This document shows positions 26,526-34,762 of a stretch of DNA of 64,000 nucleotides, piece after piece (position 1 is the first letter of the stretch; each line of letters starts with the position of its first letter). A model generated the notes under the pieces. That model was not told where the DNA came from and did not search any database. It saw only the letters and a list, made by a program, of their open reading frames with translations. The stretch spans positions 19,780-83,779 of the forward strand of contig JAQGOG010000150.1 of the NCBI GenBank assembly GCA_028293765.1, written 5' to 3'. The position numbers and the translations under genes are program-made. The stretch is from Gammaproteobacteria bacterium (lineage in GTDB: Bacteria; Pseudomonadota; Gammaproteobacteria; Steroidobacterales; Steroidobacteraceae).

Positions 26526-26549
26526 CGCCGTTGCGTTTGTGCAACGGCG
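26526..26549. promoter_or_regulatory. Long inverted repeat between the TonB receptor and second lyase homologue
   Basis: Perfect 9-base arms CGCCGTTGC/GCAACGGCG separated by six bases (GTTTGT). It lies about 170 bases upstream of the receptor and about 200 bases downstream of the lyase homologue gene, within a 390-base gap (26359-26746) in which I see no gene. It could be an operator for the receptor run or a rho-assisted terminator. The absence of a T-run on either strand favours the operator reading. Confidence 0.45.
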
Positions 26550-26746
26550 GCGCTCCGCTGGCGCCACTCCCCGCCCGAGATTTTCACAATCGGCCGCCCG
26601 GTACAAGTCACGAATTTGGATCGGGCCATCGAAAAATGTCATGCCCCGTCGAATGAGCAGCGCCGCCTGCTGTGCTGCAAGATGACCCGACACGCACTCG
26701 AAAGTCGATGTGTAGTTACGACGTCACGGCATCACGAAACCGACAC

Positions 26747-28243
26747 CTACGGATAAACAGCAGGAGGATCGGAGCCCCGGATGAGATCCACCGCGGCAGC
26801 AATGTCGGCTGCCAGCGGCCGGTCATCGGCGTATGGCGGCAGCCGCTCGCGCACTATGCGGTAGGCGCGGTCGGTTGCCGGAGCACGGCGCAGCGAGGGA
26901 TCCTGGAAGTCGTAGGCCTGGGCCGCCGCGAGAAGCTCGATGGCGAGCACCGTTGAGAAGTTCTCGATGATCTCTATCGCCTTGAGGGCGCTCGCGGTCG
27001 CGTGCGGGATTTCATCCTCCTGCAGCGCTGAGCTCACCCCGCCGTCCAGACTCGACGGCGCCGCCAGGCGGCGATTTTCCGAAGTCAGGGCTAACGCGGT
27101 GTATTGAGCGATCATGAGACCGGACGAGACGCCGGGCCGCTGCGCAAGAAAGGCCGGCAACCCGCTGACGAGCGGATTCACCAGCCGATCGATGCGACGC
27201 TCGCAAGTTGCGGCAATCTTGGCAGCCGCTATCCCCAGGGTGTCCATCGCGAGGGCGAGCGCAGTGCCGATCGGGTGCGCCTGCGAATACACGACGGGAT
27301 CCTTCAGGGTGCCCGACACGATCGGATTGTCCGTCACCGAGGCGAGCTCCCGATCGAGAACGGACTGCGTCGACTCGAGACACTCGCGTACGGCGCCGTG
27401 GACCTGCGGAACGGCCCGCAGACTCATGGCGTCCTGTGTATGGTGGACGGCGCGTTTCAGGATCTCGCTGCCCTCGAGCAGCTTCACCATCCGCGCTCCG
27501 GTCGAGGCAATTCCCTCGGACACCCGGAATTTCAAGGCCTCGGACGCGAATGAAACTGGTTGCAGGCCAATATTCTCGAATGTCATGGCCGCGATCACAT
27601 CGGCCCAGTCGAGCAGATGATGCATCCTGCGCAGCGCCACGCACGCCGGGCCGGTGCTGCAGGGGGTGCCGTTGACGAGGCTGAGACCCTCTTTCGCCTC
27701 CAGCTCCAGTGCGGCAACGCCGAGCCGCCGCAGCGCCTGCGCGCCCGTCATGACGCCCTCGCCAGCATCCACCGACCCGCCGCCCATCAGAACCAGGGAA
27801 ACGTGCGCCATATGGGTGAGGTAGCCGATCGAGCCGGAACGGGGCACGATGGGGATGAGATCCTCATTCAGCAGGGCGACCAGGGTCTCGACTACAACCG
27901 GACGCACACCGGAACCCCCATGTGCGAAGTTATTCACCGCACTGGCCATGATCGCCCGCGTCTCGGGCACCGGCAGCGCACGGCCGACACCGCAGGCGTG
28001 ACTCATGATGATATTCCGCGACAGCAGACGCTGCCGGGGCTCGTCGATGAGCACGTTGGCCAGGGCTCCCACGCCGGTGTTGACCCCATAACAGACCATC
28101 CGCCGCTCGGCGATGACGCCTACCAGGGCTCTGGCATGCGCGATGCGTGCGAGCGCCGCCGCTGACAGCGACACCCGCGCCCCTGCCGCGATGTCCGCAA
28201 CACCTTGCCAGGTCAGCGGCGCGCCTATAACTTGGTCCGTCAT
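26747..28243 (-). CDS. Aromatic amino-acid lyase homologue lacking the MIO tripeptide (possible betaine lyase)
   Basis: A 498-residue HutH/PAL-family protein without signal peptide (an alternative ATG at 28264 adds seven residues). Conserved: YGVNTGVG (52-59), LVNGT with Asn191, QDAMSLRAVPQVHG (270-283), TDNP and the QED at 408-410. The cofactor loop reads SGSIGYLTHMAH where active ammonia-lyases have GSVGASGDLAPLAH, so MIO cannot form, and the QDPYSLR tyrosine is Met273. The carboxylate-binding Arg276 is retained, so an amino-acid-like ligand is still expected. Ergothionase, which eliminates trimethylamine from a histidine betaine, is a MIO-free relative as I recall. In this betaine-rich neighbourhood a similar reaction is my preferred hypothesis. 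It is divergent from an MFS transporter. Confidence 0.85.
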   Translation of the reverse strand: MTDQVIGAPLTWQGVADIAAGARVSLSAAALARIAHARALVGVIAERRMVCYGVNTGVGALANVLIDEPRQRLLSRNIIMSHACGVGRALPVPETRAIMASAVNNFAHGGSGVRPVVVETLVALLNEDLIPIVPRSGSIGYLTHMAHVSLVLMGGGSVDAGEGVMTGAQALRRLGVAALELEAKEGLSLVNGTPCSTGPACVALRRMHHLLDWADVIAAMTFENIGLQPVSFASEALKFRVSEGIASTGARMVKLLEGSEILKRAVHHTQDAMSLRAVPQVHGAVRECLESTQSVLDRELASVTDNPIVSGTLKDPVVYSQAHPIGTALALAMDTLGIAAAKIAATCERRIDRLVNPLVSGLPAFLAQRPGVSSGLMIAQYTALALTSENRRLAAPSSLDGGVSSALQEDEIPHATASALKAIEIIENFSTVLAIELLAAAQAYDFQDPSLRRAPATDRAYRIVRERLPPYADDRPLAADIAAAVDLIRGSDPPAVYP

Positions 28244-28291
28244 GACAATGTCCATAATCTCCAACGTGTCGGCAGAAGTCTAGAACGACAC

Positions 28292-29620
28292 ATGGCAGCC
28301 CGGCCCGCACGGCAGCTCATTCCGATCCGCTGGCGCGTGTTCGCGTTTCTGTTCGGGTTCGGATTCCTGGCCTACCTGCAGCAAAAGAGCCTGACCATCG
28401 CCGCCGCGCGCATGATTCCCGAGCTCGGCTTCAGCCAGATGCAGATCGGCTGGCTCGAGCAGGTGTTCGTGCTCGGGTACGGGCTGTTCCAACTGCCGGC
28501 CGGCGTGCTCGGCCAGCGACTGGGCGCCCGCCGGACGCTGGCCGTGGCGGGCCTGTTGGCATTCGCCGCCATGGCATTTACGGCGCTCGCTCCGCAACTG
28601 CTGAGCGGTAATCCGCTGTTTGTCGTGCTGCTCGCTCTGCAGCTCCTGCTTGGCGTTTCACAGGCGGCCATCTTCCCCGTCTCGGCCGGTGTATTCGAAG
28701 CATGGTTTCCGCCGCATCGCTGGGCGCTCGTACAAGGCCTGCAGACGATGGGCCTCGGACTCGGCGCCGCTGCCACTCCCCCGCTGATAGCATCGCTGAT
28801 GGCCGTCGTCGGTTGGGAGAAGGCGCTTTTATGGACGAGCATGCCGGCGCTCGCTCTCATCGTGGCGTGGGCCTGGTACGGTCGCGACAGCCCGCGTGCG
28901 CACCCATCCGTCAGTACGGAGGAACTCGCCCTTCTGCACGAAACAGCGAACGACGTAGATCAGCGCGTCGCTGTCGGCCACCTGCGCGGCATATTGCTCG
29001 ATCGCAATGTACTGGCGCTGGCTGCGTCGTACTTCTGCATGAACTACGTTTTTTATCTGCTCTCCAACTGGTGTTTTCTCTACCTGGTCCAGGAGCGCCA
29101 CTTCTCGGTGCTCGAAAGCGGCTGGCTGGCCACCGCGCCCCCGCTTGCGGCCGCCATCGGGGCCGGTGTCGGCGGCGTCATCGCCAGCGCCTTGTTTCAG
29201 CGCTATGGCAGCCGGCGCGGACTGCGGTTGATCCCGCTGTGCAGCCTGCCGCTGGCCGCCGTGCTGTTGCTCCTCGCGGTACATGCCGGCAATCCATATT
29301 GGGCCGTTGTCGCACTCGCCCTGTGCTTTGGTTGCATCGAGATCACGGAAGGATCCTACTGGGCCACTGCGATGACCATAGGCCGCGGCAACACCATGGC
29401 GGTTGGGGCCGTGATGAATACCGGCGGCAATCTCGGAGGAATCGTCGGGATTCCTATCATCGCCTACCTCTCGGGGCACGGCGCGTGGAACTCGGCGTTT
29501 CTGATTGGCAGCGGATTTGCGCTCGCGAGCGCTCTTGCGTGGCTGATCATCGACGCGAGTCGTGCTGCTGGAGAGCACGGACCGCAACCGCAGCCAATTC
29601 CTGGCTTGACGACGCAGTAG
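28292..29620 (+). CDS. MFS transporter divergent from the lyase homologue
   Basis: A 442-residue, 12-helix major-facilitator protein with motif A-like QLPAGVLGQRLGARR after helix 2 and a family layout like anion:cation symporters (ACS group). The frame extends to 28205 but the ATG at 28292 fits the hydrophilic start (AARPARQLIPIRWRVFAF). The lyase homologue starts 48 bases away on the other strand, so one promoter region serves both and the transporter probably moves the lyase substrate or product. Substrate unknown. Confidence 0.9.
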   Translation: MAARPARQLIPIRWRVFAFLFGFGFLAYLQQKSLTIAAARMIPELGFSQMQIGWLEQVFVLGYGLFQLPAGVLGQRLGARRTLAVAGLLAFAAMAFTALAPQLLSGNPLFVVLLALQLLLGVSQAAIFPVSAGVFEAWFPPHRWALVQGLQTMGLGLGAAATPPLIASLMAVVGWEKALLWTSMPALALIVAWAWYGRDSPRAHPSVSTEELALLHETANDVDQRVAVGHLRGILLDRNVLALAASYFCMNYVFYLLSNWCFLYLVQERHFSVLESGWLATAPPLAAAIGAGVGGVIASALFQRYGSRRGLRLIPLCSLPLAAVLLLLAVHAGNPYWAVVALALCFGCIEITEGSYWATAMTIGRGNTMAVGAVMNTGGNLGGIVGIPIIAYLSGHGAWNSAFLIGSGFALASALAWLIIDASRAAGEHGPQPQPIPGLTTQ

Positions 29621-29645
29621 CTCCGGCGTTCTTCGGGTCCGGCCG

Positions 29646-30896
29646 CTATCTCGCGATGGCCTGATAGACGAGAGTCTGGAACTCGCTGACGAATCGCGAA
29701 TCCGTCGGTGTGTATTGAGTGAACAGCAGCGCGATCAGGGCCTCTTTTGGGTCGATGACGACCGACGTGCTCGCGTATCCGCCCCAGCCGAACTGGCCCT
29801 TCGAACCGAGATTGCCGAGCTGTGCCGGGTCCACGAGCACGGAGACACCGAGGCCATAGCGGATGCCGTCGGCCCAACTCGCGGTCCCGGGAGGCAGATT
29901 GTCGGAGGTCATGAGCTCGACAGTCTTGGTTCCGAGGATTCGGGTCCCGTGCAACTCGCCTCCATTCAGGAGCATTTGCGAGAACAGCAGGTAGTCGCGC
30001 GGGGTCGAGGCCAGACTCGAGCCGCCAAACGGATGGTCCGTGAAGTGGGCATACGTATCGTTGCGTGTGCTGTCGGCGTGGAGAGCGCCGGCGCCGTCGA
30101 GGCTGTAGCTCGTCGCGTAACGGGCCGCCCGGCCGGCGGGAACACCGAAGACCGTGTCTTTCATTCCCAGCGGCTCGAAAAGGGTCTTGCGGCAATAATC
30201 GTCGAACCGCATGCCGGAGAAATACTCGACCAGGTACGCGAGCACGTCGTGCGAGAAGCTGTAGACCCAGCGCTCGCCTGGCTGGTACAGCAGCGGCATC
30301 GTCGCCAGTTTGTCCACGAGCGCCTGCAGAGAGTCCAGCTTGTCGTACTCGATCCCGGCTGCCCGGTAGGCCAGGTCCACGGGAGTGTCGGAGAAATATC
30401 CGTAAGTGAAACCGGCCGTGTGCCGGAACACGTCCTGAATGGTTATCTTCCGTTTGGGCTCCTGCAGGATCATCCTGCCGTCGGAGTCCAGTCCTGCGAA
30501 GACCTTGACGTCACGAAACGCCGGGATGTATTTCTCGAGGGGATCCGTCAGCTGGAACTTCCCCTGCTCGTAGAGCGTAAGCAGGGCAACGCTCGTGACC
30601 GGCTTGGTCATGGAGTAGAGACGGAACATCGCGTCGGCGCGCAATGGTTTCGCGGTGTCGATGTCGGCCGCTCCATGGGCTTTCTGGTAAACGATCTTCC
30701 CACCCCTGGCGATCAGGACGAGTGCGCCCGCTTTGCGCTTCTGGGCAATCTCAGCGTCCAGGAAAGCATCGAGGCGTTGGAGACGCTCGGCCGAAAATCC
30801 CAGCCTCTGCGGTGAAGTCGTCTGCGCCTGCTGGGCGTACCCGTCGGTACCGAGGCAGGCGGCTGCGAATGCGACCACCAGCAGCGCGCGCCTCAT
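29646..30896 (-). CDS. Exported serine beta-lactamase-like hydrolase
   Basis: A class C beta-lactamase/esterase-family protein of about 416 residues with a Sec signal (RRALLVVAFAAACLGTDGYA). The catalytic SxxK is SMTK in RLYSMTKPVTS; the second element is YSFSHDV (Tyr-Ser-Phe in place of Tyr-x-Asn) and a GWGG segment lies near the C-terminus. The frame is open to 31070, but the ATG at 30896 precedes the signal peptide and avoids overlap with soxG. It follows the sarcosine oxidase genes by 71 bases on the same strand. Such proteins hydrolyse esters or amides; a role in releasing an N-methylated compound is possible but not shown. Confidence 0.9.
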   Translation of the reverse strand: MRRALLVVAFAAACLGTDGYAQQAQTTSPQRLGFSAERLQRLDAFLDAEIAQKRKAGALVLIARGGKIVYQKAHGAADIDTAKPLRADAMFRLYSMTKPVTSVALLTLYEQGKFQLTDPLEKYIPAFRDVKVFAGLDSDGRMILQEPKRKITIQDVFRHTAGFTYGYFSDTPVDLAYRAAGIEYDKLDSLQALVDKLATMPLLYQPGERWVYSFSHDVLAYLVEYFSGMRFDDYCRKTLFEPLGMKDTVFGVPAGRAARYATSYSLDGAGALHADSTRNDTYAHFTDHPFGGSSLASTPRDYLLFSQMLLNGGELHGTRILGTKTVELMTSDNLPPGTASWADGIRYGLGVSVLVDPAQLGNLGSKGQFGWGGYASTSVVIDPKEALIALLFTQYTPTDSRFVSEFQTLVYQAIAR

Positions 30897-30967
30897 CGTG
30901 GCACCACCCAAATACGTTCCGCGGCCGAAACCGCGAGCAACTTCTGACATGCGCGCCTCCAATCTCT

Positions 30968-31525
30968 TCATGGAGTCGCGAAATCGGCCGCGGTCTCCCG
31001 GATCCAGGTGAGCAGGTGCTCCGCGTATACGCGATCGACTATGAGGAGCGTCTCCTCGGGCCGCACGCAAAGTGCGAGCACGGTAACATCGGCGAGGCGG
31101 CTACGGCGGCCCTCGCCGATTTTCGGTGCCGAGGCACTTCCGCCGAGCCGCGCGAGCAGATCGAACACTCGCTCGCCGCACACTCGCAACACGCGGAATC
31201 CACCGCTCTGATCCACGACGCAGCCCTCTCCCGCATCCGCGAGTGCGGCTACTACGTTCGAGAAGCGCTCGCCGTCGACGCCGAGCAAGAGAGTTTCGGT
31301 AGGGCTGCGCCACGCAAGAGTGAATGCGCCAGCCCCCCACGAGGCCGGACCCATCGCCGCCTGCAACACTCCGGGCAACGCCATCCCGACGACAGAGCGA
31401 ACGGCGGCCGCGAAAACTCCATCCGCATTGAAATAGCGTAGCGACGCAATATGCACCGCCAGATCCACACTCACGCGCAGACCGTCCGCTTCGATCGTCG
31501 CCTCGCGAGTCAGAGTATCAGCCAT
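30968..31525 (-). CDS. soxG: Sarcosine oxidase gamma subunit
   Basis: A 185-residue protein matching the gamma subunit of heterotetrameric sarcosine oxidase in size, position and the conserved end pattern (RVYAEHLLTWIRETAADF; LADVTVLALCVRPEE). The start is the ATG at 31525, overlapping the end of soxA by eight bases, so the two are translationally coupled. The gamma subunit has a GcvT-like fold and helps assemble the complex. Fourth gene of the B-D-A-G order used by most sox operons. Confidence 0.9.
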   Translation of the reverse strand: MADTLTREATIEADGLRVSVDLAVHIASLRYFNADGVFAAAVRSVVGMALPGVLQAAMGPASWGAGAFTLAWRSPTETLLLGVDGERFSNVVAALADAGEGCVVDQSGGFRVLRVCGERVFDLLARLGGSASAPKIGEGRRSRLADVTVLALCVRPEETLLIVDRVYAEHLLTWIRETAADFATP

Positions 31526-34469
31526 GCACACGTTTCCCGGCAGGATCGATGAACGGCGGCTTGACGACATCCGCCTCGATCGTGGTGCCCAGATGATGAA
31601 CGCGAACCCGTTCGCCGGTTCGCTGCGATCCGCGTGTCAGCATCGCGAGCGCAACCGGGCGACCGAGCTCGGGGCTCAGGTAGCTCGAAGTAACATGGCC
31701 CTCCGTCAGCGCGGGTGGCGGGCTCGCGGCGATTTGCGCGCCTACGGGCAGCAGCGTTTTCCCATCCGCGGGAGTCAGTCCCACGAGTTGCAAGCGATCC
31801 GGGTCGGTGGCCGCGGGCCGCAAAAGTGAGCGGCGGCCGACGAATTCAGCGGCCTTGCGGTCCATGGCACGCGCGAACCCGATGTCTCCGGGTAGCGTCG
31901 TACCGTCCGTATCGGTGCCGATGTGAATGTAACCTTTCTCCACACGCATCACCTGAAGCGCCTCGACCCCATAGAGCGCGGCGCCATAGCGATCGGCGTA
32001 CGCCCACAGCCGCTCCAACAGGGCGCTCGCATGATCGGCGGGGAGGTTGACTTCATAGCCGAGCTCACCGCTGAAGCTCGCGCGCAGCACTCGAAGAGGC
32101 ACGCCGTCGAGCGCGCTCTCGCGCAAAGTCATGTGTTTCATTGAATCAGGCGCCAGCGCCGGATCGAAGCCCGCCGCAGCCAGCCAGTCCCACGCGCGCG
32201 GGCCCGCGACCGTGACGTTGGCCCAACGTGAGGTCACCGGAGTGACCGCCACCTTGAAATCCACGTATTCGCATTGCAGCCACTCCTCGAAGGAGGCCGC
32301 GGTCCGATCCACACCGGCGCTCGACGTGTTGAGCCAGTAGTGCTGCTCACCCAAGCGCGCAACGATGCCGTCATCCATGACGGTTCCGTTCTCGTTAAGC
32401 AACAGTCCGTAGCGGGCCTGACCCACGGCGAGCGTGGACATCGTGCCCACATACATAAGGTCGAGAAAACGCGCCGCATCGGGGCCGAACACTTCGAGCT
32501 TGCCAAGCGGCGAGCCATCGAAGAGCCCCGCGGTCTTGCGGACGATAGCCGTCTCGCGTTGCGCAGCCGCTTCCAGGGATTCACCCGCAAGCGGGTAGGC
32601 GGCCGGGCGACGCCAGTCGCCGAAGTCCTCGAACCACGCGCCATGGGCTTCGTGCCACGCGTGTGCCGGCAGATGCTTGCGAGGCCTGTACAGTGCGCCA
32701 ACGCGCCGCCCGGCAATCAACCCAAGCGTCACAGGGGAGAAAGGCGGGCGAAACCGTGTCGTACCCACCTGCGCAGGCTCGCGCTCGGTGCATTCGCCCA
32801 TCGCGACCAGTGCGTTGATGTTGCTGGTCTTACCCTGATCGGTGCCCATGCCGGTCGTGGTATAGCGTTTGAGATGCTCCACCGAGCGGTAATTTTCCCG
32901 CGCCGCCAGCGCCACATCGTCCAGTGTCACGTCGTTCTGCAGATCGACGAACTGTTTACCCGGCGTGCCCGGGACATGCGTACCTGGCAACGATCGGCCC
33001 GCGCCGCTCACCCCTCGGCCCATCGTCCCGCGTACTCGTTCATCGCTTGCTCCGCCAATCGGCGCCGGAGGCGGCGCGAGGCCGCGAGCAAGCGCGTTGC
33101 CAACCTCTGCCGCGTGGTCCGCTGCAGCCCCTCGCGAAAACACCCCGGCGCACGCCCCTACACTTGCCATCCCCGGGGCCGGGCCATCGGGTACGAACAT
33201 TGCCGACTCGTCCAGCCACCGCAGTTTGCCGCCGGCCTGCGAATGCAAATGAACGGTCGGTGCGTGACCGCCCGCGCTCAGAATCAGGTCGCATTGCAGC
33301 CGCTCGGGTTTTCCCCCGAGCGGAATAACTGTGCAACCTCTCACCGCGCGAGTGCCGGAAACCGACCCGATAGCGGCGCCGGCGATCGCGCGCACACCGT
33401 CACACGAATCCGCGCGGATCATGGCCGGCGGTCGCCGATCCACCACCGCCAGCACGTTGACACCGACGTCGCGCAACGATTTCGCGACGGCGTAGGCAGA
33501 ATCGCTGTTGGCCGCGATGACGACCCGCTGACCGCAGGCCACACCAAAGGCATGCGCGTATTTTTCGGCAGCGCCCGCCAACATCACGCCCGGGCGATCG
33601 TTGTCCGGAAACACCATCGGGCGCTCGAAGGCACCAGTCGCGGCGATCACGGCGCGAGCGCGTATCTTCCACAGCCGCTCTCTCAGCACACCGCCCGAGG
33701 CAGCATCACTGCCGTCAGGCATGATGGTTTCGCATGCACAGACCAGATTGTGATCGTAGATGCCGAATGCCATGGTCCGGGAGTGCAAGCGGACGCCGAG
33801 CCGCCGCGCCTTTTCCAGGAGCTCTGTAGCTTCGACATCCCCACGCCAGCCCAGTGCTCCGCCGGGGATAGCCCCGCTTGCGAGCAGTGTTGTTTTGGCT
33901 CCGGCTTGCGCCGCGGCCACCGCGGCACTCAGCCCCGCGACGCCACCCCCGACGATCAGCACGTCGGTTTCCGCAGCGACCTCTTCATAGCGATCGGGAT
34001 CGCTCTGCCCAGAACCGCGCCCGAGCCCGGCCATCCGCCGGATGGTGGGTTCGAACAGATGCCAGCTAGGCCACTTGAAGGTTTTGTAATAGAAGCCGGC
34101 CGGCAGCAGCGCCGCGAACCCACCGATGAGGGCCGCAAGATCCCAACCGACGCTCGGCCAGCAGTTCACGCTCTGCGCAACCAGATTCTCATGGATCGGG
34201 ATGAGTGTCGCCCGCACATTCGCAGTCCGGCGCGCACCACGACCCACGTCTACCAGCCCGGTAGGCTCTTCGATTCCGCAGGAATAGATGCCGCGTGGCC
34301 GATGCAGTTTGAAGCTCCGACCGACGAGCCGGACGTCGTTTGCCAGCAGCGCGGCGGCCAGTGTGTCGCCCTGAAATCCGGTGAGGCGTACCCCGTTGAA
34401 AGTGAAAGTTACGCGGCGGGATCGGTCGATCCACGCACCCGCAGGGGCTTTCAGGCGTTGGGCGCTCAT
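31518..34469 (-). CDS. soxA: Sarcosine oxidase alpha subunit
   Basis: A 983-residue alpha subunit, of typical family length. An N-terminal ferredoxin-like domain (TFTFNGVRLTGFQGDTLAAA; SCGIEEPTG) is followed by a pyridine-nucleotide-disulfide oxidoreductase-type NAD domain with VLIVGGGVAGLSAAVAAA near residue 175. A C-terminal GcvT/aminomethyltransferase domain (GKLEVFGPDAARFLDLMYVG; SGELGYEVNLP) binds tetrahydrofolate. The complex demethylates sarcosine to glycine, producing methylene-tetrahydrofolate and hydrogen peroxide. It lies 15 bases after soxD and overlaps soxG. Confidence 0.96.
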   Translation of the reverse strand: MSAQRLKAPAGAWIDRSRRVTFTFNGVRLTGFQGDTLAAALLANDVRLVGRSFKLHRPRGIYSCGIEEPTGLVDVGRGARRTANVRATLIPIHENLVAQSVNCWPSVGWDLAALIGGFAALLPAGFYYKTFKWPSWHLFEPTIRRMAGLGRGSGQSDPDRYEEVAAETDVLIVGGGVAGLSAAVAAAQAGAKTTLLASGAIPGGALGWRGDVEATELLEKARRLGVRLHSRTMAFGIYDHNLVCACETIMPDGSDAASGGVLRERLWKIRARAVIAATGAFERPMVFPDNDRPGVMLAGAAEKYAHAFGVACGQRVVIAANSDSAYAVAKSLRDVGVNVLAVVDRRPPAMIRADSCDGVRAIAGAAIGSVSGTRAVRGCTVIPLGGKPERLQCDLILSAGGHAPTVHLHSQAGGKLRWLDESAMFVPDGPAPGMASVGACAGVFSRGAAADHAAEVGNALARGLAPPPAPIGGASDERVRGTMGRGVSGAGRSLPGTHVPGTPGKQFVDLQNDVTLDDVALAARENYRSVEHLKRYTTTGMGTDQGKTSNINALVAMGECTEREPAQVGTTRFRPPFSPVTLGLIAGRRVGALYRPRKHLPAHAWHEAHGAWFEDFGDWRRPAAYPLAGESLEAAAQRETAIVRKTAGLFDGSPLGKLEVFGPDAARFLDLMYVGTMSTLAVGQARYGLLLNENGTVMDDGIVARLGEQHYWLNTSSAGVDRTAASFEEWLQCEYVDFKVAVTPVTSRWANVTVAGPRAWDWLAAAGFDPALAPDSMKHMTLRESALDGVPLRVLRASFSGELGYEVNLPADHASALLERLWAYADRYGAALYGVEALQVMRVEKGYIHIGTDTDGTTLPGDIGFARAMDRKAAEFVGRRSLLRPAATDPDRLQLVGLTPADGKTLLPVGAQIAASPPPALTEGHVTSSYLSPELGRPVALAMLTRGSQRTGERVRVHHLGTTIEADVVKPPFIDPAGKRVHG

Positions 34470-34484
34470 GCTGTCGATCCCTGT

Positions 34485-34757
34485 TCAGCCCAACTTCGGC
34501 GGCGCATCGGTGACGGCATACACCGAGAGCACCTCGTGTGTCACGGTATGCCGGGCCACGTTGAACCATTGTCCGCAACCCTGCACGTGGCGCCACCTTT
34601 CGCGATGCACCCCTTTGGGATTGTCGCGAAAGAAAAGATACTCGCCCCAGACCTGGTCGCTCGCCGCCAGACCCGGCCGCGCAATGTGGCTGCTGCCTCC
34701 ACAGGCGAATTCGTTTTCATCCCGCGGGCCGCACCAGGGACAGTTGAGTTGCATCAT
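34485..34757 (-). CDS. soxD: Sarcosine oxidase delta subunit
   Basis: A 90-residue zinc-binding subunit with the conserved N-terminal CPWCGPRDENEF, the EYLFFRDNPKGVHRERW core and a downstream GCGQWFNV/ARHT motif, as in SoxD proteins of about 90-100 residues. It begins 5 bases after the soxB stop and ends 15 bases before soxA. It binds the structural zinc ion of the heterotetramer. Confidence 0.95.
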   Translation of the reverse strand: MMQLNCPWCGPRDENEFACGGSSHIARPGLAASDQVWGEYLFFRDNPKGVHRERWRHVQGCGQWFNVARHTVTHEVLSVYAVTDAPPKLG

Positions 34758-34762
34758 GGGTA

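Noticed and set aside
26747..28243. Annotation as functional histidine ammonia-lyase (hutH)
   Set aside because: The Ala-Ser-Gly needed for the MIO cofactor is absent, the conserved Tyr is Met, and no hutU, hutI or hutG gene is nearby.
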